From Paludibacteraceae bacterium (GTDB taxonomy: Bacteria > Bacteroidota > Bacteroidia > Bacteroidales > Paludibacteraceae), in NCBI GenBank assembly GCA_024399955.1, contig JAKSNH010000005.1:62001-126000 (forward strand): a stretch of 64,000 bases of DNA. The letters are read 5' to 3'. The position numbers were made by a program, and so were the translations under genes. Of the stretch, positions 36,001-44,215 are shown piece after piece (positions within the stretch are counted from its first letter, which is position 1; the number at the start of each line of letters is the position of its first letter). The notes under the pieces are model-generated. The model had not been told where the DNA came from. It made no database searches and saw only the letters and a list, made by a program, of their open reading frames with translations.

Positions 36001-36447
36001 AACGTAATCCGTTTGGATCCGTTGTGCTATGTTTACAGCAGTGAATATAGTGACTTAACGGCCAGCATGAAGGAGATGAAAAACCGTTGGGTAGTTCCGG
36101 GGGATGAGAAGAGGACCACCATTCCTACTATTGCCACTTCGCGTCAGATGCGTGATATTCCGAATTTGAACATTGCTTATTCAAGTTATAACTATAGCGA
36201 TCAGCGTGTAGCAAAAGGTGACTTTATTCGTTTGAAAGAGATTTCATTAGGATACTCATTGCCAAAGAGATTATTTGAGAATCAGAAAGCAGTATCCAGT
36301 TTCTCCATTAAGTTCTCTGCTACGAACATTGCCCTCGTTTACGCAGACAAGAAGTTAAATGGTCGTGATCCGGAGTATTATAATACCGGTGGTGTAAGTT
36401 CACCTATTCCTCGTCAGTTTACTTTGACTTTCCGTTTAGGTATGTAA
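33094..36447 (+). CDS. SusC/RagA-family TonB-linked outer-membrane receptor
   Basis: 1117 residues. Signal peptide 1-21 (ALFAQ), then a CarboxypepD_reg-like beta-sandwich (about 24-95: KVTGVVLEDSGEGAIGANV), a plug domain (about 105-230) with the SusC signature IRVRGATSIFGSSKPLWVVDG, and a 22-strand barrel to the C-terminus. The receptor imports glycans or peptides with energy from TonB. ATG 33094 or the next codon can be the start. It is cotranscribed with the SusD gene and three more secreted proteins. Confidence 0.95.
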   Translation: MMKKFYTLICLFLLSTALFAQTKVTGVVLEDSGEGAIGANVVAEGTTVGTVTDFEGNFELMVPAGVKHLVISSIGFKTQTVPVKPVIKITLTSETTQLEDVVITGMVKQDKRLFTGASTKVDAEKAKLDGVADISRSLEGRAAGVSVQNVSGTFGSAPKIRVRGATSIFGSSKPLWVVDGIVIEDAVELSADDLSSGDAETMISSAIAGLNADDIESFQILKDGSATSIYGARAMAGVIVVTTKKGKAGQSNLNYSCELTYRMIPDYRDYNICNSQEQMGIYQELERKGWLEYSSLSSAKNSGIYGRMYQLINSAKNGSYGLENTPEAKNAYLRQAEFANTNWFKELFNHTIMHNHSVSFSTGTDRGRVYASLSAMQDPGWYKSSEVMRFTGNLNGSYELLPTTAKQHLTLNIATSGSYRKQKAPGTISSQTDPITGAVSREFDINPFSYAMNTSRAMQPSETYRRNYCDFNIKDELNKNYIDIKVAEVKFQGELNYKPIPGLEISALGAIRYQMNKLEHNILDDSNQARAYRAGIDPEDNTIRDANSFLYTDPDDPKALPISVLPQGGIYDVTEYSLLSYDFRGTITYNGAFGANEDHILSIFTGIELNSTDRQSTWNRGWGYQYENGGVPFTDYRLFKQSQEENSPYFSNQFTYYRNLAFFANVSYSYKGRYTATGTFRYEGTNKLGKSRSARWLPTWNASLAWNAHEENWWRPTFDKWWTAAKLRASYSLTADRGPAEISNSLAIFQSYSPYRPLSSVSETGIQLAELENSELTYEKKHELNIGVDLGFIDNRINVVFDWYTRDNYDLIGIVQTMGVGGATDKYANDANMKSSGVELTLSTLNIKTKDWTWTTDFTFSHSKNKITKLNSFSEIYQLVNGYGRREGYPVGALFSIPFAGLTEEGLPTFYSNKERTETTMTDIDLQDYSNLDFLKYEGSIDPTIQGGFRNTVSWKGLTLDIFFTYSAGNVIRLDPLCYVYSSEYSDLTASMKEMKNRWVVPGDEKRTTIPTIATSRQMRDIPNLNIAYSSYNYSDQRVAKGDFIRLKEISLGYSLPKRLFENQKAVSSFSIKFSATNIALVYADKKLNGRDPEYYNTGGVSSPIPRQFTLTFRLGM

Positions 36448-36483
36448 TTGGATTGACGAATGTTTAGAAGAAAGGAAAGAATT

Positions 36484-38229
36484 ATGAAAAAGAACACCTT
36501 ATATATTATCATCGCACTCGCATGCGCGGGATTAACAGGCTGCAAGGATAGTTTTTTAGATAAAAACCCTGATATGCGTGCCACTATTGATACAAAAGAA
36601 AAAGTTCGTCTATTATTAGTTAGTGCCTATTCGGATGCTAATACGGGTCCCTTGATGGAGTATTCGTCCGATAACATTGTGGACAATAATGCACCCGATG
36701 CATCCGGTCACACCAAATCTCTTGTTCCATTGGATAAGATGTATGATGAGATTTTTGCATGGGAGCCCGTTGTCAGTAGTGGAGCACAAGACTCACCCAA
36801 ACACCTTTGGAATGGTCACTACTCTGCCATTGCCGCTTGTAACCAAGCTTTGAAGGCGATTGCAGAATTAGAGGCTAAGGGCATTAATATGAGTGCCGAA
36901 AAGGGAGAAGCATTACTGAGTCGTGCTTATCACCATTTCTTATTAACTTGCGTTTTCTGCCAAGCCTATAAGGGAGCACAAACCAGTAGCCAAGATTTAG
37001 GACTGGTATATATGACTGAGCCCGAGACGAGTGTTAAGCCGGTTTATCATCGTGAGACGTTAGATAAGACGTATGCACACATCGAGGCCGATTTGGAAGC
37101 GGGATTAAAGTTAGTTTCTGACGAATACTACACGGTTCCCAAGTATCACTTCAATGTCAAGGCTGCTCATGCATTTGCTGCACGTTTCTATTTGTACAAA
37201 CGAGATTGGGACAAGGTCATTGAGCATGCTGATTTTGTATTGGGCACCAATCCTGATATGACTCGTGCCATGTTGTTTGACAACTACAATGCCCACGTTA
37301 CTTGCACCGACTTTGAGCAAGAATCTTACGCTTGGATTGATCCTAATTCACCCAGTAACTTGCTGATTATGACGCACATGAGTTCAGAGCCCTATACAAG
37401 TTATCCAAGTTATGCACGTTATCAATGCGCAGGCGATGCCTTAGATTATTCGTTATTGAGTGCTGGTCCTATTTGGAAAAAGCGTGCTCTAATTGCTAGT
37501 TTGAGTGTATGGAGCTTTGGTAGTGATCACTATGGAAGTTTCTTGGCTAAGCACGCAGATTTCTTTGAGTTTACCGACAAAGTGAATGGTTATGGATATA
37601 TTCATGCTATCACCCGTCAATTAACCACCAATGAGACGTTACTTTGCCGCGCAGAGGCTAAGGTTATGAAAAATAACTTAAGCGGTGCTGTAGAAGATTT
37701 GCGTACGTGGTGTTTGGCATACGACATCAACGATCGTCCTACCATGGATACCATGATGATTGGCGACTCGGTTGTTCGTGCTAATCTAACTCAAGAAAAG
37801 ATTAAGATGTTCTACTCCAATTCCTATGGACTTGATCATAATGCCGTTGTATTGCATCCTGAAGGAGAGACTGCGGAAGGTAAGGCATTCACTATTGATT
37901 CGAAATTACTGCCATTCGTTCGTTGTTGCTTACACTTCCGCCGCATTGAGACCGTTCATGACGGATGGCGTTGGATGGATCTAAAGCGTTATGGTATTGA
38001 GATAACACACAAAAGTGCTTCATGGAAAGAGCAAACGTTGACATACGATGATCCTCGTTGGGCTATTCAATTGCCGCAGGAAGTTATTCTGGCCGGTTTG
38101 GAGGCCAACCCACGGATAGATCAATCCAGCAGTGGGCAAGGGGCATCGGTATTGGTTCCAGGAAACACCGAACCCAAACCTATTATCAAACCAATCTTTG
38201 GTGGAACACTTAGCCGTTTAACTGAATAA
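36484..38229 (+). CDS. SusD/RagB-family nutrient-binding lipoprotein
   Basis: 581 residues. The lipobox LTGC puts the lipid on Cys20. The N-terminal SusD-like part (DSFLDKNPDMRATIDT, WNGHYSAIAACNQAL) is followed by TPR-like helices (ARFYLYKRDWDKVIEHADFVL), and the C-terminal RagB region holds RRIETVHDGWRWMDLKRYG. It forms the lid of the SusC receptor. Start MKKNTLY has a purine-rich ribosome site (AAAGGAAAG); an upstream ATG is not supported. Confidence 0.93.
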   Translation: MKKNTLYIIIALACAGLTGCKDSFLDKNPDMRATIDTKEKVRLLLVSAYSDANTGPLMEYSSDNIVDNNAPDASGHTKSLVPLDKMYDEIFAWEPVVSSGAQDSPKHLWNGHYSAIAACNQALKAIAELEAKGINMSAEKGEALLSRAYHHFLLTCVFCQAYKGAQTSSQDLGLVYMTEPETSVKPVYHRETLDKTYAHIEADLEAGLKLVSDEYYTVPKYHFNVKAAHAFAARFYLYKRDWDKVIEHADFVLGTNPDMTRAMLFDNYNAHVTCTDFEQESYAWIDPNSPSNLLIMTHMSSEPYTSYPSYARYQCAGDALDYSLLSAGPIWKKRALIASLSVWSFGSDHYGSFLAKHADFFEFTDKVNGYGYIHAITRQLTTNETLLCRAEAKVMKNNLSGAVEDLRTWCLAYDINDRPTMDTMMIGDSVVRANLTQEKIKMFYSNSYGLDHNAVVLHPEGETAEGKAFTIDSKLLPFVRCCLHFRRIETVHDGWRWMDLKRYGIEITHKSASWKEQTLTYDDPRWAIQLPQEVILAGLEANPRIDQSSSGQGASVLVPGNTEPKPIIKPIFGGTLSRLTE

Positions 38230-38245
38230 TACAGGAGGATAAATT

Positions 38246-39202
38246 ATGAAAAAGACATATCTTTTACTGGCTTTAATAGCTTTATGTTTTGCTTCTTGTA
38301 AGAAGGACGAATTAGACAGTAAGTCCATCTTTGTGGATCCAGAAGTTAAGACCGATACGTACACGTATGAGTTTGACCAATGGTTAAACACTTATTTCAC
38401 AAAGAGATACAATGTGGAATACATCTATAAATTGGATGATGCTGCCATGGACCCCAACTACAATGTAGTACCCGTTCGTTTGGGTATGGCCGACACTGTG
38501 GCTCACTTGAGTTTGTATTTGTGGTATGATGTATATGACAAAATCGTTGGTAAAGATTTCTTAACCACTTATGGACCTAAGATGATTCAGTTAGTTGGAT
38601 CCAGTATGATTAATGCTGCCCAAGGTACAGAGAAATTAGGTTATGCCGAAGGAGGTATTAAGATTACACTCATGAAGATTAACGCTATGAAGACGAATGA
38701 TACAGAAATGATGAATGAGTATATCTTCAAGACCATGCACCATGAGTTCAGTCATATCCTGCACCAGCAAAAGACCTACCCAAAGGATTTTGAAAGCATT
38801 ACGCCTCAGGATTATGATCCGAGTGGTTGGCAGTATCGTTATGACGAGACCACCAAGGACATGTGGCTGAGAGAGAAACCGGCATGGAAGTTGGGGTTTG
38901 TGACCTGCTATGGTAGTAGTGAAACGCACGAAGATTTCGTAGAGACGATTGCTAACTACATCACCAAATCTGATGCGCAATGGCAATTGATGTTGGATAG
39001 TGCCGGAGTAGATGGAGCGAAATACATCACCACAAAGCTGACAATGGCTCGTGAATGGTTAGCAGAGAAGTACAACTACGATTTAGATGCGATGCATCGT
39101 GAAGTTCAGATTCGTCAAAAATACTTGCCAAGTGATTATGACCAAGTCATGCAGTGCAATTTTGACTATCGCACCTATCCTGATTACAAACCTGAAAATT
39201 AA
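38246..39202 (+). CDS. Substrate import-associated zinc metallohydrolase lipoprotein
   Basis: 318 residues, lipobox FASC. The zinc motif HEFSH is at residues 166-170 and a further SSETHEDFVETIANY (about 228-242) may give the third ligand. The pattern matches the TIGR04549 family, which is found beside SusC/SusD pairs. It may trim the imported substrate, probably a peptide, at the outer surface. An AGGAGG site precedes the ATG. Confidence 0.85.
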   Translation: MKKTYLLLALIALCFASCKKDELDSKSIFVDPEVKTDTYTYEFDQWLNTYFTKRYNVEYIYKLDDAAMDPNYNVVPVRLGMADTVAHLSLYLWYDVYDKIVGKDFLTTYGPKMIQLVGSSMINAAQGTEKLGYAEGGIKITLMKINAMKTNDTEMMNEYIFKTMHHEFSHILHQQKTYPKDFESITPQDYDPSGWQYRYDETTKDMWLREKPAWKLGFVTCYGSSETHEDFVETIANYITKSDAQWQLMLDSAGVDGAKYITTKLTMAREWLAEKYNYDLDAMHREVQIRQKYLPSDYDQVMQCNFDYRTYPDYKPEN

Positions 39203-39216
39203 TAAGGAGGATGACA

Positions 39217-40542
39217 ATGAAAACAAAACATATTTTATTCGTAATTGCAGCGGCATTGGTATTTATAGGGTGTAGTCGTGACGAAGAGAGTCTTTTTGAT
39301 TCGAGCGCTTCGGAACGACTGAAGACCTATTTAACCAATGCAGAGAATACGTTGGTAGCTCCTGTCAATGGTTGGGAGATGTTGTATTTCCCCAATACTG
39401 AGAGTGCCGGCTATCCCGTATTGCTTAAGTTTACAGAGAATGGTCAGGTTAAGGCAGCCAGTTGTAACCCACAAACAACGAGAAACAAGTACAAAGAGGA
39501 CATGAAGAGTACGTGGGCTATCAAAGCTGACTACGGACCAATCTTAACTTTTGACACCTATAACGACGTCATGCATGCTTGGGCAGATCCTCAAACGGAT
39601 GGTGATGGTTTCTTAGGAGACTACGAGTTCCTTATTTTAGAGGCCAACGAAAAACAGATTCGTTTGAAAGGTAAAAAACACGAAGCATACGTGGAGATGT
39701 ATCCAATGCCTGCTGATTTAGATTGGGAAGAATACTTCAAGCAGGTTAATGCCGAGCGAGATAAGATTGTTACACGCAACAACGGAAATCAATTTGACTA
39801 TTCGTACAATGGTCAAACCCAAAGGATGACATATCAGAATGGTATAATGATTGAGAATGTAACCGAAGGCCTCATTTATCCATTTGTAGTGCGTCCTAAC
39901 TGCATTACGTTTGAGCGTCCACTCATTCGTTGGGGAGTGTCTTCACAAAACTTTACCTTAGATGAGAACAATGCTAAACTCATATCTATGGATGGTGTGG
40001 AAGTTGCTTTTGTTCCTGCCCTAACGTTGGTGGAGACATTAGATGCCAAATTAGATAACAATATCCGTTGGAAGTTAGACACAAAGGACATGGGATCTGA
40101 GTCTAAGACGACATACGACCAGATGGCCGCAGCCTTAAAGCAGCAAAATGGTACGTTACGTGCTCTTTACATGCAACGTGAGGTAAAGCAAACTATTTCA
40201 ACAGAGGGTGATACACTATTGAATAAGCAAGATTATCTATGTATTGAGTTTAATCATCCTAAACGTGGTGTTAAGCAAGCACGTTATGAAATGACCTACA
40301 CTATGGATAATGAGGTATTGACATATCAATACGTACAACCATATCCTGACGAAGAGAATATGTCAATTGCTCTACTATCCATATTAGGAGGAGAAACAAA
40401 AGGTGTGGCCATGATTAAGGATTTGATGTGTGGTAAATTTAATATAACATCTGCCACCGGTTCGTTGGTTAATCCACAACAGTTGTATCTGACCAGTACC
40501 ACTTCCTTGAATAAGAAAATTAAGATTAACGCAACCGACTAA
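39217..40542 (+). CDS. DUF4302 lipoprotein
   Basis: 441 residues, lipobox IGCS. The first 150 residues match DUF4302 (LKTYLTNAENTLVAPVNGW, then PVLLKFTENGQVKAAS). Members accompany SusC/SusD systems; their function is unknown. ATG 39217 is preferred because AAGGAGG lies 7 bp upstream; the ATG at 39211 would touch that site. Confidence 0.85.
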   Translation: MKTKHILFVIAAALVFIGCSRDEESLFDSSASERLKTYLTNAENTLVAPVNGWEMLYFPNTESAGYPVLLKFTENGQVKAASCNPQTTRNKYKEDMKSTWAIKADYGPILTFDTYNDVMHAWADPQTDGDGFLGDYEFLILEANEKQIRLKGKKHEAYVEMYPMPADLDWEEYFKQVNAERDKIVTRNNGNQFDYSYNGQTQRMTYQNGIMIENVTEGLIYPFVVRPNCITFERPLIRWGVSSQNFTLDENNAKLISMDGVEVAFVPALTLVETLDAKLDNNIRWKLDTKDMGSESKTTYDQMAAALKQQNGTLRALYMQREVKQTISTEGDTLLNKQDYLCIEFNHPKRGVKQARYEMTYTMDNEVLTYQYVQPYPDEENMSIALLSILGGETKGVAMIKDLMCGKFNITSATGSLVNPQQLYLTSTTSLNKKIKINATD

Positions 40543-40593
40543 TGTTATTTATTAGTTCTGTATGATTTATAAATTAATTTAAATTTTAAAAGT

Positions 40594-42465
40594 ATGAAAA
40601 AGTTATTTACTTTAATTGCGGTTGCAGCAATGGCAACTACGACGTGGGCTATTTCTGCCCAAACTGCGCAAGTTCAGCGCACAAAAGTGAATCAACCAAT
40701 GCCCGTTCAGTATAATAATATTGAGCGTGCCATGAAACAAGCTCCGGCAGACATGCTGAAGAGTGTTCCTCAAGAAGCTATTCGTCCTGCAAAGTCGTAC
40801 AACAATGTTCGTGCCGCTCGCAAAGCAGCGATGGAAGATGACATGTATGCATTCTATATGCGTCCAGAAGGCATATTGAATTGCGGTATTGATCCACTCG
40901 GAACTTACATTTTCGTTAACTATCCATCTATCGTTGGTAGTTGGCTGAATGGTATTGATGCCTGGACATGGCGTAATTATAGCCAAGATTACACAAAGAT
41001 TGAGTATCAGAATGCATTTGGTAATGCTTATCCTCAATATGCAAAAGAAGGCAATACGATTGATGTAGAAGGCAACTGGGTAGATTCGTTGCCGGCACAA
41101 TATCGTTTTGATGCCAACTCTTATTATAGTTATCGTGTACCCTTACAGATTGTTTCCAATGGAATAGAGAAAGACTCTTTTGTAACCAATAGTGAGTATA
41201 GTACACGTTTGGATACAATTATTGACGAAATGTGGACCATTTCGGGTGTAAAACTCAGCAATGGACTTCCATACTATTTCTATGAAGAGGATGCTTTCCC
41301 CGAATTCAAGGATATTGACTATTGGCCATTAACCAATGCTTCTTTCTTTGATATTGATTATGGCTTCGGTATGTTAGAGGTATGGGAGGCTGACGAAGAG
41401 ACCAAAAAAGTGGAGTATGTAATGGGGTCATCCACTGTTACTATGGAAGATAAAGAAGGTCAAGAAGTTATTGTCAAACCTGCTTCCATCATTCAATACT
41501 TTGAGAAGCCAATGTCTCCGTTGTACATCCACGATGTTGCATTGCCCATTAGCGCTGTTACCTATAAAGAAGACGATTTCTATTATACCGACCCAACCTT
41601 TGACTCCTTGATGATGGTAATTATGGATACTACTATGGAGAAAGTACTCGCAGTTTCTCTCGCAACGATTGAAGACACCACGAATATGTTATATATTCCC
41701 GGTTCTTTTGTTCATTTCAAGATTGAAAAAGAAGACGAATTTGGTGGCAAAGAGATTGGTATCACCGTAGATGAGCCTTTCTATGTAATGATTCAAGGTC
41801 TGAACCGTCCTAACAACGATTTCGGTATTTTATGCGGTATTGATTTTCAAACCGGCGGTAATACCTTCGTGTTAGATGCCAATAGCGGAAAAATCGTTAA
41901 TTATGTTGCGGCAGATGCCTTCATTCAATTGAATGGTTTCTACTACACGCTGGAAGATGGTACACGCGCCTTTGGTTATGCGCCTCACGAATCCAACATC
42001 GTCGATGTTAGATTAGAGTATGATTCAGAAGACGACTCCTATATTGCAGTTTGCAACGATGGCGAAATGGAAGGCTACCTTCCTGTAGTAGCATCTATGG
42101 ATTTGTTGTACGATACCATTACATACGACTACAACTATGACGTTATTGCACCTGATTGGGCAGAATTGGATATGTCCTATAAGAGCGTAGTAAGTGACGA
42201 CGGAACTACCGCTTGGGAAATAGGATGCTATTTCATATATATCATGTATTACCCAGAGGATGGTGCAGAAGAAGTACCAGCAGTAGGTGATGAAATCAAA
42301 CTGCAAAAATATGGTAAAGAGCTTATCTATCGTGTAGTAGAATCTCCTTTCACCGGTTTAAATGAGCACACTGTTGGTGCCAAGGTATCTAAATACTTTG
42401 ATGGCAAACAAATCGTTATTCGCAAGGGTAACAAACGTATGAATGTATTAGGTACAGAGCTCTAA
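40594..42465 (+). CDS. Secreted protein of unknown function, possible T9SS-like tail
   Basis: 623 residues with a signal peptide (1-22). Acidic, tyrosine-rich and beta-rich; no domain is recognised. The last residues (YFDGKQIVIRKGNKRMNVLG) resemble short C-terminal sorting tails and match the end of the M6 protease at 54025. It closes the SusC/SusD operon and is followed by a strong terminator. It may be a substrate-binding or structural surface protein. Confidence 0.65.
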   Translation: MKKLFTLIAVAAMATTTWAISAQTAQVQRTKVNQPMPVQYNNIERAMKQAPADMLKSVPQEAIRPAKSYNNVRAARKAAMEDDMYAFYMRPEGILNCGIDPLGTYIFVNYPSIVGSWLNGIDAWTWRNYSQDYTKIEYQNAFGNAYPQYAKEGNTIDVEGNWVDSLPAQYRFDANSYYSYRVPLQIVSNGIEKDSFVTNSEYSTRLDTIIDEMWTISGVKLSNGLPYYFYEEDAFPEFKDIDYWPLTNASFFDIDYGFGMLEVWEADEETKKVEYVMGSSTVTMEDKEGQEVIVKPASIIQYFEKPMSPLYIHDVALPISAVTYKEDDFYYTDPTFDSLMMVIMDTTMEKVLAVSLATIEDTTNMLYIPGSFVHFKIEKEDEFGGKEIGITVDEPFYVMIQGLNRPNNDFGILCGIDFQTGGNTFVLDANSGKIVNYVAADAFIQLNGFYYTLEDGTRAFGYAPHESNIVDVRLEYDSEDDSYIAVCNDGEMEGYLPVVASMDLLYDTITYDYNYDVIAPDWAELDMSYKSVVSDDGTTAWEIGCYFIYIMYYPEDGAEEVPAVGDEIKLQKYGKELIYRVVESPFTGLNEHTVGAKVSKYFDGKQIVIRKGNKRMNVLGTEL

Positions 42466-42491
42466 ACATTTAGACGAAACGCATAATAATC

Positions 42492-42530
42492 AACTGCCTG
42501 ACCCATTGGGTTAGGCAGTTTTTATTTTAG
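42492..42530 (+). terminator. Rho-independent terminator of the SusC/SusD operon
   Basis: AACTGCCT..ACCC pairs with GGGT..AGGCAGTT as a 13-bp stem with one G-T wobble and a 3-nt loop, then TTTTTATTTT. Confidence 0.9.
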
Positions 42531-42548
42531 GCTTACCAGGGCAGCATG

Positions 42549-42570
42549 TGGTCCCGAAATGGTCCCGAAA
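42549..42570 (+). repeat. Two tandem 11-bp repeats
   Basis: TGGTCCCGAAA twice, without a gap. Confidence 0.85.
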
Positions 42571-42659
42571 AGTATAAGCAAAACCATTGCGGCGTGCCGA
42601 TTTTGTTTATAAATTATATAAGTGATTGATTTTCAACAAGATAGGAAATGTTTAAATTA

Positions 42660-42703
42660 TTAAAAACCTGTTGAAAACCTATTAAAAACTTGTTGAAAAG
42701 TTG
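42660..42703 (+). repeat. Four 11-bp A-tract repeats upstream of the rsmH promoter
   Basis: TTAAAAACCTG, TTGAAAACCTA, TTAAAAACTTG, TTGAAAAGTTG. A-tracts repeated every 11 bp are close to one helical turn and should curve the DNA; they end 17 bp before the -33 box. Confidence 0.8.
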
Positions 42704-42719
42704 GGTAATTTGCCTAAAA

Positions 42720-42751
42720 TTAGGAAATGTCAGAAAAAAGTAGTAACTTTG
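42720..42751 (+). promoter_or_regulatory. Promoter of the cell-wall and division operon
   Basis: -7 box TAACTTTG (42744-42751). The -33 position at 20-bp spacing is TTAG (42720-42723), a poor match, perhaps compensated by the curved A-tracts upstream. Confidence 0.65.
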
Positions 42752-42753
42752 CA

Positions 42754-42860
42754 TCGTCGGACCAACAATCTCGCAAGGGTTGATTGCCACTCCGTTTAAT
42801 CAACGGGCGAGTTGTGCTCCTCCTCTCCGAAAAACCTCTCACGAGCTTTTTCGGGGGGAC
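42754..42860 (+). ncRNA. Structured leader RNA of rsmH operon; hairpin element copy 1
   Basis: Starts at the predicted transcription start. Possible pairings: closing helix TCGGAC (near 42756) with GTCCGA (near 42870); ACAATCTCGC with GCGAGTTGT; an inner perfect stem GTTGATT/AATCAAC; and CCGAAAAA/TTTTTCGG. Much of the sequence recurs at 16252-16332 on the other strand. Its position where mraZ would be expected suggests a cis-regulatory RNA controlling the operon, but no known riboswitch class is recognised. Confidence 0.55.
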
Positions 42861-42919
42861 CCAAAGAGTCCGATAGGGATTAACAAATAGCACCTCTTCA
42901 TGGGGAATTGTTTAAGAAA

Positions 42920-43873
42920 ATGGCAGAAACGACCTATCATATTCCTGCGCTGTTGGAGCCCACGATAGATGGGCTAAATATCCACGATGGCGGTATTTAT
43001 GTAGATGTGACTTTCGGCGGTGGAGGTCACAGCAGGGAGATTTTGCGCCGATTAAATGAAGAGGGGAGAAGGGAGAATGGAGAAAGGAGAAAGGAGAATG
43101 GAGAGGGGAGAATGGAGAAGGGAGAATGCACGAAGCAATTATATAGTTTTGACCAAGACATAGATGCCTATCAGAATAAAATTGATGATGTACGCTGGCA
43201 GTTTGTGCGAGGGAACTTTAGGTACCTGAGTAATTTTATGGATTATTATGGGGTAGATGCCATTGATGGGTTGATTGCTGATTTGGGTGTTAGTTTCCAT
43301 CATTTTGACGAAGCAGAGCGAGGGTTCAGTTTCCGATTTGATGGTCCGTTGGATATGCGAATGAACCAACGCGGAGGACAGACGGCCGCAGATATACTCA
43401 ATACGTATGATGAGCAACGTTTAGCCAATGTATTGTATCTATATGGCGAATTAAAGAACTCGCGTGCTTTGGCGCGTAGATTGGTGCAGATGCGCAATAA
43501 AGAGGCCATCACAACTACCGGTCAGTTGGCATCGTTGACAGGGGACAAGAAAGAGCTGACTAAAGTCTTTCAGGCATTGCGCATTGAGGTGAATGATGAA
43601 TTAGGTGCATTGCGGGAAATGCTGCTGGTAGCCAAAGACTTGTTGCGTCCTGGTGGCCGAATTGCGGTATTGACGTACCATTCATTAGAAGACCGAATTG
43701 TAAAGAATTTCCTTAGATCAGGCAATTTAGAGGGTGAGACGGAGAAAGATTTTTATGGCAATATCCTTACTCCATTCAAAGTGATTGAGAAAGGACGAAT
43801 GGCAGACGAAGACGAGGTAGAACGTAATCCACGTGCCAGATCGGCCAAGTTACGTATTGCAGAGAAGATATAA
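42920..43873 (+). CDS. rsmH: 16S rRNA (cytosine1402-N4)-methyltransferase RsmH
   Basis: 317 residues. SAM-binding motif YVDVTFGGGGHSREIL (about 27-42), then IDGLIADLGVSFHHFDEAERGF and the C-terminal RIAVLTYHSLEDRIVKNF. It methylates the ribosomal decoding site. Residues about 46-72 are a charged Arg/Glu/Gly insert made by nine 7-bp repeats, placed between the first SAM strand-helix unit and LYSFDQD; normal RsmH has only a few residues there. ATG 42920 is used; the upstream TTG is less likely. First gene of the operon. Confidence 0.95.
   Translation: MAETTYHIPALLEPTIDGLNIHDGGIYVDVTFGGGGHSREILRRLNEEGRRENGERRKENGEGRMEKGECTKQLYSFDQDIDAYQNKIDDVRWQFVRGNFRYLSNFMDYYGVDAIDGLIADLGVSFHHFDEAERGFSFRFDGPLDMRMNQRGGQTAADILNTYDEQRLANVLYLYGELKNSRALARRLVQMRNKEAITTTGQLASLTGDKKELTKVFQALRIEVNDELGALREMLLVAKDLLRPGGRIAVLTYHSLEDRIVKNFLRSGNLEGETEKDFYGNILTPFKVIEKGRMADEDEVERNPRARSAKLRIAEKI
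43058..43127 (+). repeat. Nine to ten tandem 7-bp repeats inside rsmH
   Basis: Nine units of GGAGAAN type in perfect register (43065-43127) preceded by a degenerate GAAGAGG. 63 bp equals 21 codons, so frame is kept at this count; a change of one unit would shift it. Confidence 0.88.
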
Positions 43874-43882
43874 TTAGAGAAG

Positions 43883-44215
43883 ATGGAAGAACACGAAAAG
43901 GAACAACCTAAGGTGACACTTAAGGCGTTTATGAACGGCGATGTGCTGATGCATAGATGGGTCAGGAAGCAGTATAAACTCTGCATCCTGATTGCTGCGT
44001 TAATTTTCGTGTATATCTTAGCCGGTTTTTTTGCACAACGCCAGCATCATCATCTTGCAGAAATTAAGAAGGAGTTTCAGAACAAGCATTTTGAACAAAT
44101 GACGATTGAGGCCGAACTGACGGAACGCACCCGGCAGAGTACGATTTCGCGTCAACTGCGCGAACAAGGAAGCACGCTGATTGAGAATAGAAAACCCATT
44201 ATCTATATTCGCTAA
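43883..44215 (+). CDS. FtsL-like cell division protein
   Basis: 110 residues: a cytoplasmic N-terminus, one membrane helix (about 34-53, CILIAALIFVYILAGFFA) and a periplasmic coiled coil (about 55-95). Size and position between rsmH and ftsI match FtsL of Bacteroidota, which links the divisome FtsQLB complex with FtsWI. Its stop overlaps the ftsI start as TAATG. Confidence 0.85.
   Translation: MEEHEKEQPKVTLKAFMNGDVLMHRWVRKQYKLCILIAALIFVYILAGFFAQRQHHHLAEIKKEFQNKHFEQMTIEAELTERTRQSTISRQLREQGSTLIENRKPIIYIR

Larger units (their letters stand above)
42466..42919 (+). other. Gene-free region before the cell-wall operon
   Basis: 454 bp holding, in order: the terminator (42492-42530), two 11-bp repeats (42549-42570), four phased A-tract 11-bp repeats (42660-42703), a promoter (42720-42751) and a structured leader of about 165 nt. 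mraZ, which heads this cluster in many bacteria, is absent. Confidence 0.75.

Noticed and set aside
42525..42659. A short mraZ gene before rsmH
   Set aside because: No frame of suitable length (about 150 codons) or MraZ motif exists between the terminator and the promoter.
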